DNA of 64,000 nt from Niallia sp. XMNu-256. Lineage in GTDB: Bacteria; Bacillota; Bacilli; Bacillales; Cytobacillaceae. Below, one piece after another: positions 16,605 to 25,377 of the stretch (its first letter is position 1; each line of letters begins with the position of its first letter). The notes under the pieces are model-generated. The model searched no databases. It worked only from the letters and a program-made list of their open reading frames with translations, and was not told the origin of the DNA. A program made the position numbers and the translations under genes. The stretch is taken from NCBI RefSeq assembly GCF_036670015.1, contig NZ_CP137636.1:1652501-1716500 (forward strand), given 5' to 3'.

Positions 16605-17432
16605 ATGTTTGTCTCACCAATGCTTTTACAAAAATCAGATCGTCCATTTACGGATGATGAATATATAACAGAATTAAAGTTGGATGGAATTAGACTCATC
16701 CTGTCTAAGTTTAACGGAACCATTAGGCTATACACACGACATCATAACGAGGTTACTTCTAAATTCCCGGAATTGTTACAGCTAGATATCCCTGATGGAA
16801 CTGTCCTGGATGGTGAGATTATCGTAACGGATTTACAAGGAAAACCCGACTTTGAGGCGATGATGGAGAGGTTTCAATCTAGCAGGTCCGAACATAACAT
16901 TCAATATTGCGTGTTTGATATTGTCTACTATGAAGGGGAAAAGATACGACTGTCGTTAGTCGAGAGAAAAAAAATACTCGATTTGGTTCTCCAAGTTACG
17001 GAAACTGTTGTAAAGGTTCAATGGCTATACGGAAATGGAGAAGCGTATTTTGATCTCTTACAGAAAAACAGTCTTGAGGGAATTGTTCTTAAGAAGGCTG
17101 ATTCCATATATAAACCTGGAACTCGTTCACAGGATTGGTTGAAGGTGATTAACTATCAATATGCGGATGTTCTTGTCACCGGATTAAGAAAAGACAAATT
17201 CGGTCTGCTACTAGCAGTCGAAGAGCACGGGAAATTGAGGCCCGGCGGTGTTATGGAGTTTATGGGGCCGGATGCTAGGGAAGAATTTTACGAGCAATAT
17301 CGAGATTACATTGTAGAGGAAGATAAGAAGTTTATCTTTCTAGCTCCGAAAATTAAGTGTCGGGTTAAATTTAGGAACTATACTAAAGCCGGGTTGTTGA
17401 GAATTCCCTCTTTCGTTGAATATATTTCTTAA
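16605..17432 (+). CDS. ATP-dependent DNA ligase (LigD ligase-domain type)
   Basis: This 275-aa protein holds the nucleotidyltransferase core of ATP-dependent DNA ligases: the adenylated lysine lies in ELKLDGIR (motif I, KxDGxR), DGEIIV is motif III, GIVLKK is motif IV and DWLKV motif V. A short OB-fold region follows. It lacks the polymerase and phosphoesterase domains of full LigD, so it is a stand-alone ligase of the NHEJ type. No intact ku is visible nearby. ATG 16605 follows GAGGTGG; a GTG at 16596 is less likely. A broken copy of the same gene lies at 47505-47635. Confidence 0.85.
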   Translation: MFVSPMLLQKSDRPFTDDEYITELKLDGIRLILSKFNGTIRLYTRHHNEVTSKFPELLQLDIPDGTVLDGEIIVTDLQGKPDFEAMMERFQSSRSEHNIQYCVFDIVYYEGEKIRLSLVERKKILDLVLQVTETVVKVQWLYGNGEAYFDLLQKNSLEGIVLKKADSIYKPGTRSQDWLKVINYQYADVLVTGLRKDKFGLLLAVEEHGKLRPGGVMEFMGPDAREEFYEQYRDYIVEEDKKFIFLAPKIKCRVKFRNYTKAGLLRIPSFVEYIS

Positions 17433-17596
17433 TTCTATCATTTATGCGGATAGGCTTTTTTATTTGATTATCTTTAGTAAAGATCGGGATTAGCTTATGA
17501 TCAGTCAGAGAAATCTGGGTGACTATTTTTTTATATAATATAGAGTTAGAGTTAGGATAATGCGGATTTACAACAGTAAAGAGCAAAAATAAACAA

Positions 17597-17630
17597 TTAC
17601 TACGTAAAATCGGACTTTTACGTAATATTG
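17597..17630. repeat. Dispersed palindrome, copy 1
   Basis: ACTACGTAAAA and TTTTACGTAAT flank the 6-base centre TCGGAC. Similar sites lie at 19120 and 20186. The remaining 17433-17890 interval is AT-rich and shows no gene. Confidence 0.7.
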
Positions 17631-17890
17631 GTTGATTTTTTATATTGGGTAATAAAATATATTGTAAATTTAAAAAAATTGAATTTTTATAACTTAAAAC
17701 AAAACCTAATTATAGCTTTTCATTTGCCGTATTTCGAATTTTAACCCAATAGTCACATATAGGGATTAAAATGATTTTCCGAGGTGAATAAACAGTGTTA
17801 TAAGGGGTTTAAAAGCTATATTGACATCGTTGTTTTTGTGTTTTAATCTTGTTTGTGCCGGCAAATAAGATATGGTAAAGGAATGTTGTA

Positions 17891-19042
17891 ATGGAGTTTA
17901 TTTTATATTTGGTTTTAATTCTTTTTCTAACAAAAATAGCAGGGGACATATCTGTCCGATTAGGACAACCGTCTGTATTAGGTAAACTTATCATTGGTAT
18001 CATACTTGGTCCGGCAGTTCTAGGTTGGGTCAATCATAATGAATTTATTTATTATTTTTCTGAGATTGGTGTTCTTTTGTTAATGTTCTTAGCTGGATTA
18101 GAGACAGATTTAGAACAATTAAAAAAGAATTGGAAATCAGCATTTGCTGTAGCTGTTTTAGGAATTATCCTTCCACTTATTGGTGGATTTGGTATAGGAG
18201 AGTTGTTCGGACTAGGCACTACTTACTCATTATTTATTGGTGTTCTTTTGTCTGCAACTTCGGTCAGTATTACAGTTCAAGTGTTAAAGGATATGAAGAA
18301 GCTAAATTCCCCAGAGGGAAGCACGATACTTGGTGCAGCTGTAGTTGATGATGTACTAGTAGTGGTGTTATTAGCTGTTATGATCAGCTTTCTTGGAACA
18401 GGTGAAGACATTTCAATTGGACTACTAGTTGGTAAAAAAATCTTGTTCTTTATTGGTGTTTTCTTAGCTGGAATATTCCTAGTTCCTTTTTTAATGAAGT
18501 CACTTTCTAAACTAAAAGTAACAGAACCTGTTGTTTCCATAGCATTAGTGATCTGTTTCGTTTTTGTTTATTTTGCGGATTGGTTAGGAATGGCAGGCAT
18601 TATTGGAGCTTTCGCAGCAGGATTAGCTATCTCTCAGACAGAGTTTAAACATAAAGTTGAAAGTAAAATAGAGCCTATTGCTTATGCTGTTTTTGTTCCA
18701 GTATTTTTTGTCAGTATCGGATTAAATGTTTCTTTTGATGGAATCGGAAATCAAATCCTGTTTATTGTTGCTTTATCGATCCTTGCTGTTCTCTCGAAAT
18801 TATTAGGTGGTGCGCTAGGAGCAAAGTTTACAGGCTTTTCTTCACGTTCCTCATTTATTATAGGAGCTGGGATGGTATCAAGAGGAGAAGTAGCCTTAAT
18901 TATCGCAGCAACTGGACTGCAAGAAGCTTTATTGCTTCCAGAATATTTCACTTCAGTGATTATTGTAATTATCGTTACAACCTTGATTGCACCTCCAATG
19001 TTAAAGTATTTAATACAAGGGGAATTAAAGAAGAGCAATTAA
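17891..19042 (+). CDS. CPA2-type cation/proton antiporter
   Basis: This 383-aa integral membrane protein has about 11-12 hydrophobic helices and no cytoplasmic regulatory domain. The pattern matches NapA/KefB-type antiporters of the CPA2 family: the first helix leads into AGDISVRLGQPSVLGKLI, LAGLETD ends the third, and GAAVVDDVLVVVLL carries the Asp-Asp pair of the ion-binding site. It would exchange Na+ or K+ for H+ at the membrane. A weak AAAGGA lies before ATG 17891. It is transcribed alone and ends at a terminator. It is flanked by two of the dispersed palindromes (17597, 19120). Confidence 0.85.
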   Translation: MEFILYLVLILFLTKIAGDISVRLGQPSVLGKLIIGIILGPAVLGWVNHNEFIYYFSEIGVLLLMFLAGLETDLEQLKKNWKSAFAVAVLGIILPLIGGFGIGELFGLGTTYSLFIGVLLSATSVSITVQVLKDMKKLNSPEGSTILGAAVVDDVLVVVLLAVMISFLGTGEDISIGLLVGKKILFFIGVFLAGIFLVPFLMKSLSKLKVTEPVVSIALVICFVFVYFADWLGMAGIIGAFAAGLAISQTEFKHKVESKIEPIAYAVFVPVFFVSIGLNVSFDGIGNQILFIVALSILAVLSKLLGGALGAKFTGFSSRSSFIIGAGMVSRGEVALIIAATGLQEALLLPEYFTSVIIVIIVTTLIAPPMLKYLIQGELKKSN

Positions 19043-19060
19043 TTATGTTCAATAGCAATC

Positions 19061-19104
19061 AAACAGCCTCATTTCTTGGTATCAAAGGAGAAATGAGGCT
19101 GTTT
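19061..19104 (+). terminator. Terminator after antiporter gene
   Basis: AAACAGCCTCATTTC pairs perfectly with GAAATGAGGCTGTTT around a 14-base loop. Confidence 0.85.
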
Positions 19105-19119
19105 ATATTTATACAACCA

Positions 19120-19148
19120 TTACTACGTAAATGGGACTTTTACGTAAT
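19120..19148. repeat. Dispersed palindrome, copy 2
   Basis: ACTACGTAAAT and TTTTACGTAAT flank a 5-base centre (GGGAC). It shares the preceding ATTTATACAA with copy 3 and directly follows a terminator. Confidence 0.7.
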
Positions 19149-19231
19149 TAAGACCCTTCGATTTAGGGAAATCAAGGGTCTTACCTAATACATAAAAATT
19201 ATCTAATTATGAGCCTTTTCAAGAAATAGTT

Positions 19232-19834
19232 TTATACCAAAACGACCAGTATTGTTCCTGTGATACCTTCAATAATATTTTGTGTTTTAGGCTTCTTCAT
19301 AAAAGCACTAATATAATTAATTAAATAGACATAAACGATCGACCACATGGCAGTCATAATTGTATAGGTGGTACCCATTATAAGAAACGACAAAAATGTC
19401 TTACTTTCAGGGGCAACGAATTGAGGGAAAAAGGTTAAGAAAAGAAGAGCAACCTTGGGGTTTAGGATACTTGTTAAGAATCCCTGTTTAAAACAAGATG
19501 AGCTTGCAAACTTGCCTCTTGTGTTCATCTCAACGCTTGCAGCTTCTTCCTTTTTCTTCAAAGCCCATATTGTCTTAACACCCAGATAAATTAAGTAAAT
19601 AGCGCCCACATATTTGATGACAGAAAACAATAACGCAGATTTCAAAATGATGGCTGAAAGTCCTAATATAGCAGCAGAAGTATGGATAAGAAGGGCACAA
19701 CAAACACCTAAAACCGTTTTAAGACCCCCTACTTTCCCAGACGTAATAGTATTTTTTGTAATGATTGCAATATCGGGACCAGGTAAAATAACGAAAAAAA
19801 TAGACATAAGGACAAATAGATAAAAATTCTCCAT
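19232..19834 (-). CDS. LysE/RhtB-family amino-acid exporter
   Basis: This 200-aa protein has about six membrane helices and starts MENFYLFVLMSIFFVILPGP, with the LPGPD signature in the first helix. GKVGGLKTVLGVCCALLIH, SILNPKVALLFLTFFPQFV and the overall length fit LysE exporters, which remove basic or neutral amino acids or homoserine lactones. GGAGGG lies ~8 bases before the minus-strand ATG 19834. It is a single gene; the substrate cannot be told from sequence. Confidence 0.85.
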   Translation of the reverse strand: MENFYLFVLMSIFFVILPGPDIAIITKNTITSGKVGGLKTVLGVCCALLIHTSAAILGLSAIILKSALLFSVIKYVGAIYLIYLGVKTIWALKKKEEAASVEMNTRGKFASSSCFKQGFLTSILNPKVALLFLTFFPQFVAPESKTFLSFLIMGTTYTIMTAMWSIVYVYLINYISAFMKKPKTQNIIEGITGTILVVLV

Positions 19835-20026
19835 ACAATACCCTCCTTTTTATTAAGCTAAGTTTATTAATTTGAACTCTCTAATCACCAAATAAATTGC
19901 AAAGGTATCACCTAATTTTGCTCAGAAGTTTATCATAAGGCATGACAATCGCAAATGCTATAATAGAATAATAAAAAAGCTACCACTACATAAACAAGAG
20001 TATGTCAAATATAAGGAGGAAGAACA

Positions 20027-20143
20027 ATGTCATATGAAAATGTCAGGAAATATTTTGAAGAAGTCGGATTAGGAGAACGCGTCAAAGTGTTGGAGAATTC
20101 TAGTGCAACGGTTGAAATGGCTTCCCTTAAAAAAATTGTATAG
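20027..20143 (+). pseudogene. YbaK/ProX-type deacylase N-terminal remnant
   Basis: A 38-aa frame (MSYENVRKYFEEVGLGERVK, then VLENSSATVE) matches the beginning of YbaK-family aminoacyl-tRNA deacylases, normally ~160 aa. After SSATVE it jumps to five unrelated residues and a stop, so about 75 % of the gene is deleted. AAGGAGGAAGAAC before ATG shows the original translation signal. Confidence 0.7.
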
Positions 20144-20174
20144 ACTGTCTAGCCAGCTATGACAGTCTTTTATA
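20142..20174 (+). terminator. Terminator after ybaK remnant
   Basis: AGACTGTC and GACAGTCT form the stem, followed by TTTTAT. The stop codon of the remnant overlaps the stem. Confidence 0.8.
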
Positions 20175-20185
20175 TTTATACAAAA

Positions 20186-20219
20186 TTACTACGTAAAAGC
20201 TTGTTTTTGCGTAGTATTA
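20186..20219. repeat. Dispersed palindrome, copy 3
   Basis: ACTACGTAAAA and TTTTGCGTAGT flank a 6-base centre (GCTTGT). It follows a terminator, as copy 2 does. The interval from here to 20490 has only an unrecognised minus-strand frame (20236-20454) without a ribosome binding site. Confidence 0.7.
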
Positions 20220-20494
20220 ACGATTCAAAACCCTATTAAACTAGGATTTTGAATCCTTTGAAAATGATTTTGATATACTCAATTTTATACATGGTTGCTG
20301 GATCAAGATTTAGGAGGGCATCCGGATTAGTTCGCACCGTTTGACTTGTATAAAATCCTGTATATTTTTCTTCCTTATCATTGTAATCCGCATTTTCCTG
20401 ACGATATTCCCATATATAGATTGATAGTAGCCAGGGGATAAAGGACGCAGCCATTGGACTGAATTTCGATAAAACGATCGATATATTTCTAGCA

Positions 20495-20545
20495 CCTCGG
20501 GGAAACGAAGGCTAGAAAGCCTTAATAAAGTTGAGCCAAGCGAGG
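20495..20545 (+). ncRNA. Structured leader of 93-aa gene
   Basis: CCTCG and CGAGG close a domain containing the perfect hairpin AAGGCT-AGAA-AGCCTT. It lies ~150 bases before the 93-aa gene and may be the first domain of the structured region described at 20995. Function is unknown. Confidence 0.35.
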
Positions 20546-20693
20546 AACATTTATTCGAGTAACAGAGGGAGATAACAAATAAGCAAAGGTATAACGGAAA
20601 GGCTGGAGATATTTAACAGGTCTATCATATATGTAACGTATAGTGAAAACGTTTCCATAGTACGATTAAGTTAAAATCTTAGGAGTTGAAGCT

Positions 20694-20975
20694 GTGAACC
20701 AAAAAGTGCCCCTTATGTTAAAAAACGATTTTCTCGCGGACAATCAAATCGAAATAAATTTGATGTATGCTTACAACTATTCAGAGTCGATTTTAATTAC
20801 TAGCCCCAAAAATGGGCGAAGGGATATTTCGTTATCATTTTATCGGCTTACATACGATCCAAATAAGCGTGCTTGTTTTATAGATTACAAGATTAGGGAG
20901 GTAAAGTTTACTAACCGTAGGGAGGTAGCACGTTTCATTCGGACAATGCACAAGGTCATTAAGTCCGGTACATAG
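20694..20975 (+). CDS. Conserved plasmid protein of unknown function (93 aa)
   Basis: TAGGAG lies ~10 bases before GTG 20694. The protein is basic, with strand-rich middle (SESILITSPKNGRRDISLSF) and a helical C-terminus (TNRREVARFIRTMHKVIKSG). A broken copy of its 3' end lies at 53253-53360, each time directly before the hairpin-rich element, so gene and element travel together. No family is recognised. The basic surface would suit nucleic-acid binding, which is speculation. Confidence 0.6.
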   Translation: MNQKVPLMLKNDFLADNQIEINLMYAYNYSESILITSPKNGRRDISLSFYRLTYDPNKRACFIDYKIREVKFTNRREVARFIRTMHKVIKSGT

Positions 20976-20994
20976 GAAAAGAATCGACATATTT

Positions 20995-21590
20995 GGGCGG
21001 CAGCACTACAGATTGATCAGAAAGCAAAGGACGCTTTCTTTCATTCTGTACGTGTCGCTTCGGTATTAAATGGGCCGATAACCACGGTCTGTACGGCTAA
21101 CGCCTACATTCCGTAGGTTCCTGTCCATTTACGGCAAGTCGCCATACCGAACGAGACGAAAACCTTTAAGATCAAAGGCAAGGAAGACGGGTTTATAGGA
21201 GCATTGAACCCCCATAAACCCGACTGTATACGGCTTCGCCTTAATACAGTTCGCTTTCTAATTCTAAATCTGCTTAAGGCAGGTTTAGAATTATTTGCTT
21301 TATTATAACGGCTTTAGGGCATCGAGCCCTTTGCCGTTAGGCGTCTACATCCCTTGCGGTCTGTTCCTAGCCGCCGGGGGTGTGGTGGATTATCTCCTTC
21401 CTTCGTTCTCCTCATTGTAACAATTTCGCTTATGACAGTGAGAAGGGCGGGCAATCGGGGAAAGAAATCGGCAAAGCCAAGTAGGCTAAATTAGAGTAAC
21501 CTTGCAAAAAAACGCAAGCTAACTCTAACTAAGTCATTGGGCTTCACTCGATTTCTAACGACAAAGCCCGTGGGTCTTGGGCTTTGTCTA
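20995..21590 (+). ncRNA. Hairpin-rich element, copy A (candidate large structured RNA)
   Basis: About 600 non-coding bases contain a series of stems: GAAAGC/GCTTTC (21020-21038), TTCGGTAT/ATACCGAA (21059/21144) enclosing TAAATGG/CCATTTA (21067/21125) and CCTAC/GTAGG (21103-21117), CCTTT/AAAGG (21163-21178), GGGTTTAT/ATAAACCC (21189-21221), CTGTAT/ATACAG (21224-21249), a 10-bp TAATTCTAAA stem (21259-21293), AACGGC+AGGGC nested (21307-21338), TTAGAGT+CTTGC nested (21491-21528) and a 10-bp GACAAAGCCC stem (21560-21588). The first ~340 bases recur at 53377 and ~190 of them at 43263. It is GC-richer than its surroundings and ends ~100 bases before radC. A structured RNA is the best reading; no known class is recognised. 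Confidence 0.55.
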
Positions 21591-21688
21591 CCCCTCTCTG
21601 GCAAGTTCGCTTCTTCGTTAGCGAACCCTTCTCACTGTTTGCGCGAATTGTTCAGTCTCTCCCGAACAAAGAAAGGAGAGAGGAAAAG

Positions 21689-22132
21689 ATGAAAACAATT
21701 TATGAAATTTTAAAAATCAAACAGGTAATCAAAGAGGTAGAAGGGGACGAAAGGTTTATCATTCGTTCACCGGAGGATGCGGCAAAAATTGCAGCAGAGT
21801 TTATTGGCGATGAGGACAGAGAGGTATTTTTTGTGATGTGTCTGAATACCAAAAATAAAGTAGTTGCCGTTCACCGTTGCCATGTTGGGGGATTAAATGT
21901 GAGCTTAGTTATTCCAAGAGAAGTGTTTGAGTCTGCAATCTTAAATAACTCCGCATCCATTATTTTAAGCCATCAACATCCAAGTGGGGATACATATCCA
22001 AGCAGAGAAGATATAGATGTAACTAAAAGATTAGTAGAATGCGGAAAGATCCTAGGGATTGATGTATTGGATCACGTCATTGTTAATGCAGAGGCTGAAT
22101 ATTACAGCATGAAAGAAAAGGGATATATTTGA
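21689..22132 (+). CDS. radC: Short RadC-like JAB/MPN domain protein
   Basis: This 147-aa protein is the MPN(JAB) domain of RadC without the N-terminal HhH part: the metal-binding pattern is seen as SHQHPSGD, with VHRCHVGG before it. Such short RadC proteins are typical of plasmids and genomic islands, and their role is unsettled. ATG 21689 follows GAAAGGAGAGAGG; a longer in-frame reading from TTG 21584 would run through the hairpin element and is rejected. Fragments of the same gene lie at 1-205 and 46836-46975. Confidence 0.85.
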   Translation: MKTIYEILKIKQVIKEVEGDERFIIRSPEDAAKIAAEFIGDEDREVFFVMCLNTKNKVVAVHRCHVGGLNVSLVIPREVFESAILNNSASIILSHQHPSGDTYPSREDIDVTKRLVECGKILGIDVLDHVIVNAEAEYYSMKEKGYI

Positions 22133-22233
22133 ACTAGAGAGGGAGAGCAATCTCCCTATTTTTATTTTTAATTTAGAATGCGCTATCCAGAAAGGTATTA
22201 CCAACTTTTTTTATTAAAATACTTCAATACCAT

Positions 22234-22256
22234 TGACAATGATAATCATTATCATT
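22234..22256. promoter_or_regulatory. Fur box
   Basis: TGACAATGATAATCATTATC matches the 19-bp Fur consensus almost perfectly. It lies ~130 bases before a small Cys-rich gene and the DUF2325 gene, which should therefore be iron-repressed. Confidence 0.85.
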
Positions 22257-22384
22257 TATTATGTTAATGGATAATGACTATTATTTATATTTGGATAATT
22301 AAGAACAAAAGCCCTCTATTATAAAGTATAGAATTTTCTATATAAAGTATTTGATAATACGAAAATATACGCGGAGGGAAGGAA

Positions 22385-22510
22385 ATGATTAAAATTATAA
22401 TTTGTGATTGGTGTGGCTTTACTGATGAGATGGATGTTATTAAGGAGCATTATAGCAACTATCATTGTATATGTTGTGGGGTTGATGACATAGAAATGAC
22501 TGAAAATTAA
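22385..22510 (+). CDS. Small zinc-ribbon-like protein (41 aa)
   Basis: AGGGAAGG precedes ATG 22385. The peptide has two Cys pairs (CDWC and CICC) plus His residues in between, a typical metal-binding knuckle. It lies between the Fur box and the DUF2325 gene and is probably in the same transcript. Function is unknown. Confidence 0.6.
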   Translation: MIKIIICDWCGFTDEMDVIKEHYSNYHCICCGVDDIEMTEN

Positions 22511-22536
22511 CTATTTTAGGCAAGGAGGGAATATTG

Positions 22537-22818
22537 GTGGGTTCGTTACTTATCGTAGGGGCAGATCATTTAGGTGTTATTCCAGATAAATTATCAACTG
22601 TAGGATTTGATGAAGTTTTACATATTAACGGAAGAAAGGTACAAATGGTTAAAAAAGATTTACCAGAAAATATAAGTTACATTCTTATATTAACGGATTA
22701 CGTAAACCATAATTTGTCTTCGGTTATAAAGAAGCGAGCCAAAAATCGATCGATTCCAATTTACTATGCAAAGCGGTCTTGGTGTTCTATTTATAAAGCG
22801 CTTAAAGGGGTTCTATAG
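22537..22818 (+). CDS. DUF2325 domain protein
   Basis: This 93-aa protein has the DUF2325 pattern: GADHLGVIPDKL, a GF and HINGR segment, a TDYVNHNLS motif and a KRS-type C-terminus. Family members are small and of unknown role, often near iron or redox genes. AAGGAGG lies before GTG 22537 (a TTG at 22534 is also possible). The upstream Fur box suggests iron control. Confidence 0.7.
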   Translation: MGSLLIVGADHLGVIPDKLSTVGFDEVLHINGRKVQMVKKDLPENISYILILTDYVNHNLSSVIKKRAKNRSIPIYYAKRSWCSIYKALKGVL

Positions 22819-22897
22819 CTATTAGTCTTTTAAATTAAAGTAAGAATAATTCTATTTTGTATGGGAATCAATGGAAAACCTAATTTTAATATATTAG

Positions 22898-23193
22898 CTT
22901 GAGTGGTAATACAGAAATCATGACAGAAGCCGTTTTGGATGGTGTGCAAAAAGGAAAGAGAGGACTGGACTTATAAGTAACGGCCTTATGGATGTATCAA
23001 AAGCGGTAAATTAGAAGATTATGATGGGATTTTGTTAGGAGCTTATACATGGGAGATGGTGAACCTTATTAGATTTTTATGATGAAATGGAGAGCATTCA
23101 TTTAACTGGAAGAAAGGCAACCGCAAACGGGTTGTGTGATTCAGCTTATCCACAAATCGGTGCAGCAGTAGACATTTTGATAGAAAAGCCTTA
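22898..23193 (+). pseudogene. Flavodoxin remnant
   Basis: Pieces in different frames read LSGNTEIMTEAVLDGVQKG (FMN phosphate loop), EDYDGILLGAYTWG and YDEMESIHLTGRKATANGLC, matching a short-chain flavodoxin of ~150 aa. The start is missing and at least two frameshifts break it. Flavodoxins are often Fur-controlled and replace ferredoxin under iron limitation, so it fits the neighbourhood. Confidence 0.7.
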
Positions 23194-23232
23194 AAGTCAC
23201 CGATTCGTTAAAGAAAAAGGAGGATTAACGAA

Positions 23233-24021
23233 ATGACAAGTAGCCATCCAGTAATTTCTGTGAAAACGATGACTGATTATCACTTAGAGTCTTTTCTACG
23301 GTGTCCTTATAAATTTTATTATCAACATATTTTATCGATAAATTCCAACCAAGTAAAATGGAGACAGGCGGTCCAACTGATCATTAATCAGGTGGTCCAA
23401 CGCTTTTATCAACTTCCACCGAATGCACAACACAAATTAAATTTATTAAAATTGATCGATAGGTCTTGGAAGAACGTGAGTCTACAGTTATTCGAATCGA
23501 AGGTAGACTACTACATGATCTTAGCAAAGACAACAGATCACTTACTTCAATTTTTATCGCCGAGGCAAGAACAGAAGCCCCCATTATTTTTAAAACAAAA
23601 ATTGAATACTTACATTGAAGAATTGGAAACTCAGCTTTCATTAACATTTGAATTAGCAGAATGGTCAACCCATTCCTTTACTGTAAAAAAGTTCCTTGTA
23701 GAAGCAGACGAAGAAATGATCCAACTATATAATCACTTAATGGTTGTCTTCTCAAGTGAAGCATTTGGTAAGCTTCCTGACAGAATTGAAATTATCACTC
23801 TATTGGAAGGTGAAAAATATACTTTTTCACCGACAATGAACAATGTTACACAAGGAATTATGTATCTAAAGGATATGAAGAACCTGCTACAACATCCTAA
23901 TGACTATTCAAAAACAAATTCACTGACAGAATGTAGGAGTTGTTCTTTTACACACAAATGTAAAGGTGGTCAAAACAATTTTATAGAGAATACTAGACCA
24001 AACAATGAATTTTTACACTGA
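23233..24021 (+). CDS. PD-(D/E)XK nuclease-like protein with C-terminal Cys cluster
   Basis: This 262-aa protein begins with MTDYHLESFLRCPYKFYYQH, the SxxxxFLxCPxKFYY pattern of RecB/AddB/Cas4-type nucleases, and ends with CRSCSFTHKC, which together with the first Cys could bind a 4Fe-4S cluster. The central nuclease motif is weak (PDRIEIITLLEGEKY), so activity is uncertain. AAAAAGGAGG precedes ATG 23233. It sits in the iron region, but no link to iron handling is visible beyond the possible cluster. Confidence 0.6.
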   Translation: MTSSHPVISVKTMTDYHLESFLRCPYKFYYQHILSINSNQVKWRQAVQLIINQVVQRFYQLPPNAQHKLNLLKLIDRSWKNVSLQLFESKVDYYMILAKTTDHLLQFLSPRQEQKPPLFLKQKLNTYIEELETQLSLTFELAEWSTHSFTVKKFLVEADEEMIQLYNHLMVVFSSEAFGKLPDRIEIITLLEGEKYTFSPTMNNVTQGIMYLKDMKNLLQHPNDYSKTNSLTECRSCSFTHKCKGGQNNFIENTRPNNEFLH

Positions 24022-24295
24022 TCGTATAATAAACAGTATCCAGTGATTTTATTAAGAGGTCAAAATAGCATTGGTTTAATATGATACCGATAATGGGAAA
24101 GAAGATAATAATGACTTTTCCGTTCTATAATTTATCTTTGGGACGGTTTGTGAATTGACTAGGGTGATGTATTTTTTAAGAAACGGAAGATCATATGATC
24201 ATATATCTCTTCATTAAGCAGTTCTAAGTAGGTTGTATAATGTAAGAAAACACAATGAGAGTTACGAATGTGTGAAAAAGAAAGGTGGCTTTAAC

Positions 24296-24883
24296 ATGGA
24301 TTTATTTGAGGCAATATTCAAGAGAAGAACAATCGGAAAGGTGAAACCAGATCCAATCGAAAAAGAAAAAGTTGAAAAATTACTGGAAGCGGCTATTTGG
24401 GCTCCGAATCATCATCATACAGAACCTTGGAAATTTTTTGTCTTAACTGGAGAAGGGAGACGCCCTTTAGGTAGAACATTAGCTGAAATTGCAAAAGAGA
24501 ATATGGTTGATCCAGAGACAGAGGAAAATCAAGAGAAGTTAAAAAAAGAGGAGGAAAAACCATTTCGGGCCCCTGTTATCATTACAGTAGCAGTAACTCC
24601 TTCTGATAACCCGAAAGTCATAGAGATAGAAGAGGTAGGGGCAGTTAATGCTGCAATTCAAAATATGCTTTTAGCTGCTCATGCTCTCGGACTTGGTGCT
24701 GTTTGGCGTACAGGAAAGCCTGCCTACCATGCAAAAATGAAACAATTATTTGGATTAAGAGAAAGGGATGAGGTGTTGGGCTTTATTTACATCGGTTATC
24801 CAGACATGCCTCAACGGGAGGGAAAGAGAATTTCTTTTACAGAAAAGACCAAGTGGATTGAAGTAGATACAACAGAATATTAA
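24296..24883 (+). CDS. Nitroreductase-family flavoprotein
   Basis: This 195-aa FMN-dependent oxidoreductase has the family's start (LFEAIFKRRTIG), APNHHHTEPWKFFVL for FMN contact, and the GAVNAAIQNMLLAAHALGLG helix followed by GAVWRTG. The substrate is unknown; relatives reduce nitro compounds, quinones or flavins. AAAGGTGG precedes ATG 24296; an earlier frame opening at 24233 lacks a good site. It ends at a strong terminator. It may supply reduced flavin for ferric reduction near the siderophore genes, which is only a suggestion. Confidence 0.85.
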   Translation: MDLFEAIFKRRTIGKVKPDPIEKEKVEKLLEAAIWAPNHHHTEPWKFFVLTGEGRRPLGRTLAEIAKENMVDPETEENQEKLKKEEEKPFRAPVIITVAVTPSDNPKVIEIEEVGAVNAAIQNMLLAAHALGLGAVWRTGKPAYHAKMKQLFGLRERDEVLGFIYIGYPDMPQREGKRISFTEKTKWIEVDTTEY

Positions 24884-24897
24884 AGGACAACCATCAC

Positions 24898-24936
24898 CCA
24901 TAGTAACCTCTCTAGAGAGTTACTATGGTTTTTTTA
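24898..24936 (+). terminator. Terminator after nitroreductase gene
   Basis: CCATAGTAAC pairs with GTTACTATGG, with CTCT/AGAG closing the stem, then T7. From here to 25377 I see only short frames; around 25062-25155 a frame reads PIKASANTGLIGSNIIKGLR, a possible unidentified relic. Confidence 0.9.
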
Positions 24937-25377
24937 ATTGGCTACCGGCTTTCTCATAGTTAATTATTTTAAGGTAAAAAGGTTTAAAGAAGAGCTAGTA
25001 AAGAAGTTTATAAGTCTTTTGCAATCTTAATATTTTTATTTAATAGTACAGTTAAAGTTCAGTAAGGATCCAGTTGATTCCCATAAAAGCTAGTGCAAAT
25101 ACAGGGCTGATCGGGTCTAACATTATTAAGGGGCTAAGAGAAAGCAGCCCTGGATCCATCAATGATTATTATTCCGTAAGATGACTAGGGATAATTTTTA
25201 GAATAACCTAAAGTTATTAATGGTATTGAAAATAATAATGGTTTGAAATACCTCATAAATTATGGGTATAACATTATGAATATTCTATTTAAAAGAATCC
25301 TTTAATACTAGAATGCGTTTATTAACTCCAATAAATGGATATAAATGAGGTAATGAATATTTAAAGGGGGGAATAGC

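Noticed and set aside
16605-17432. Full NHEJ pair (Ku plus LigD)
   Set aside because: No intact ku gene is present; the short relic at 15954-16060 is too small to assign to Ku.
18130-18348. Alternative-frame reading in the antiporter gene and similar overlapping frames in other long genes
   Set aside because: They lie wholly inside well-supported genes in another phase and have no translation signals.
20236-20454. Minus-strand 72-aa frame as a gene
   Set aside because: It has no ribosome binding site and no recognisable family; the first part reads as coding-like but cannot be supported.
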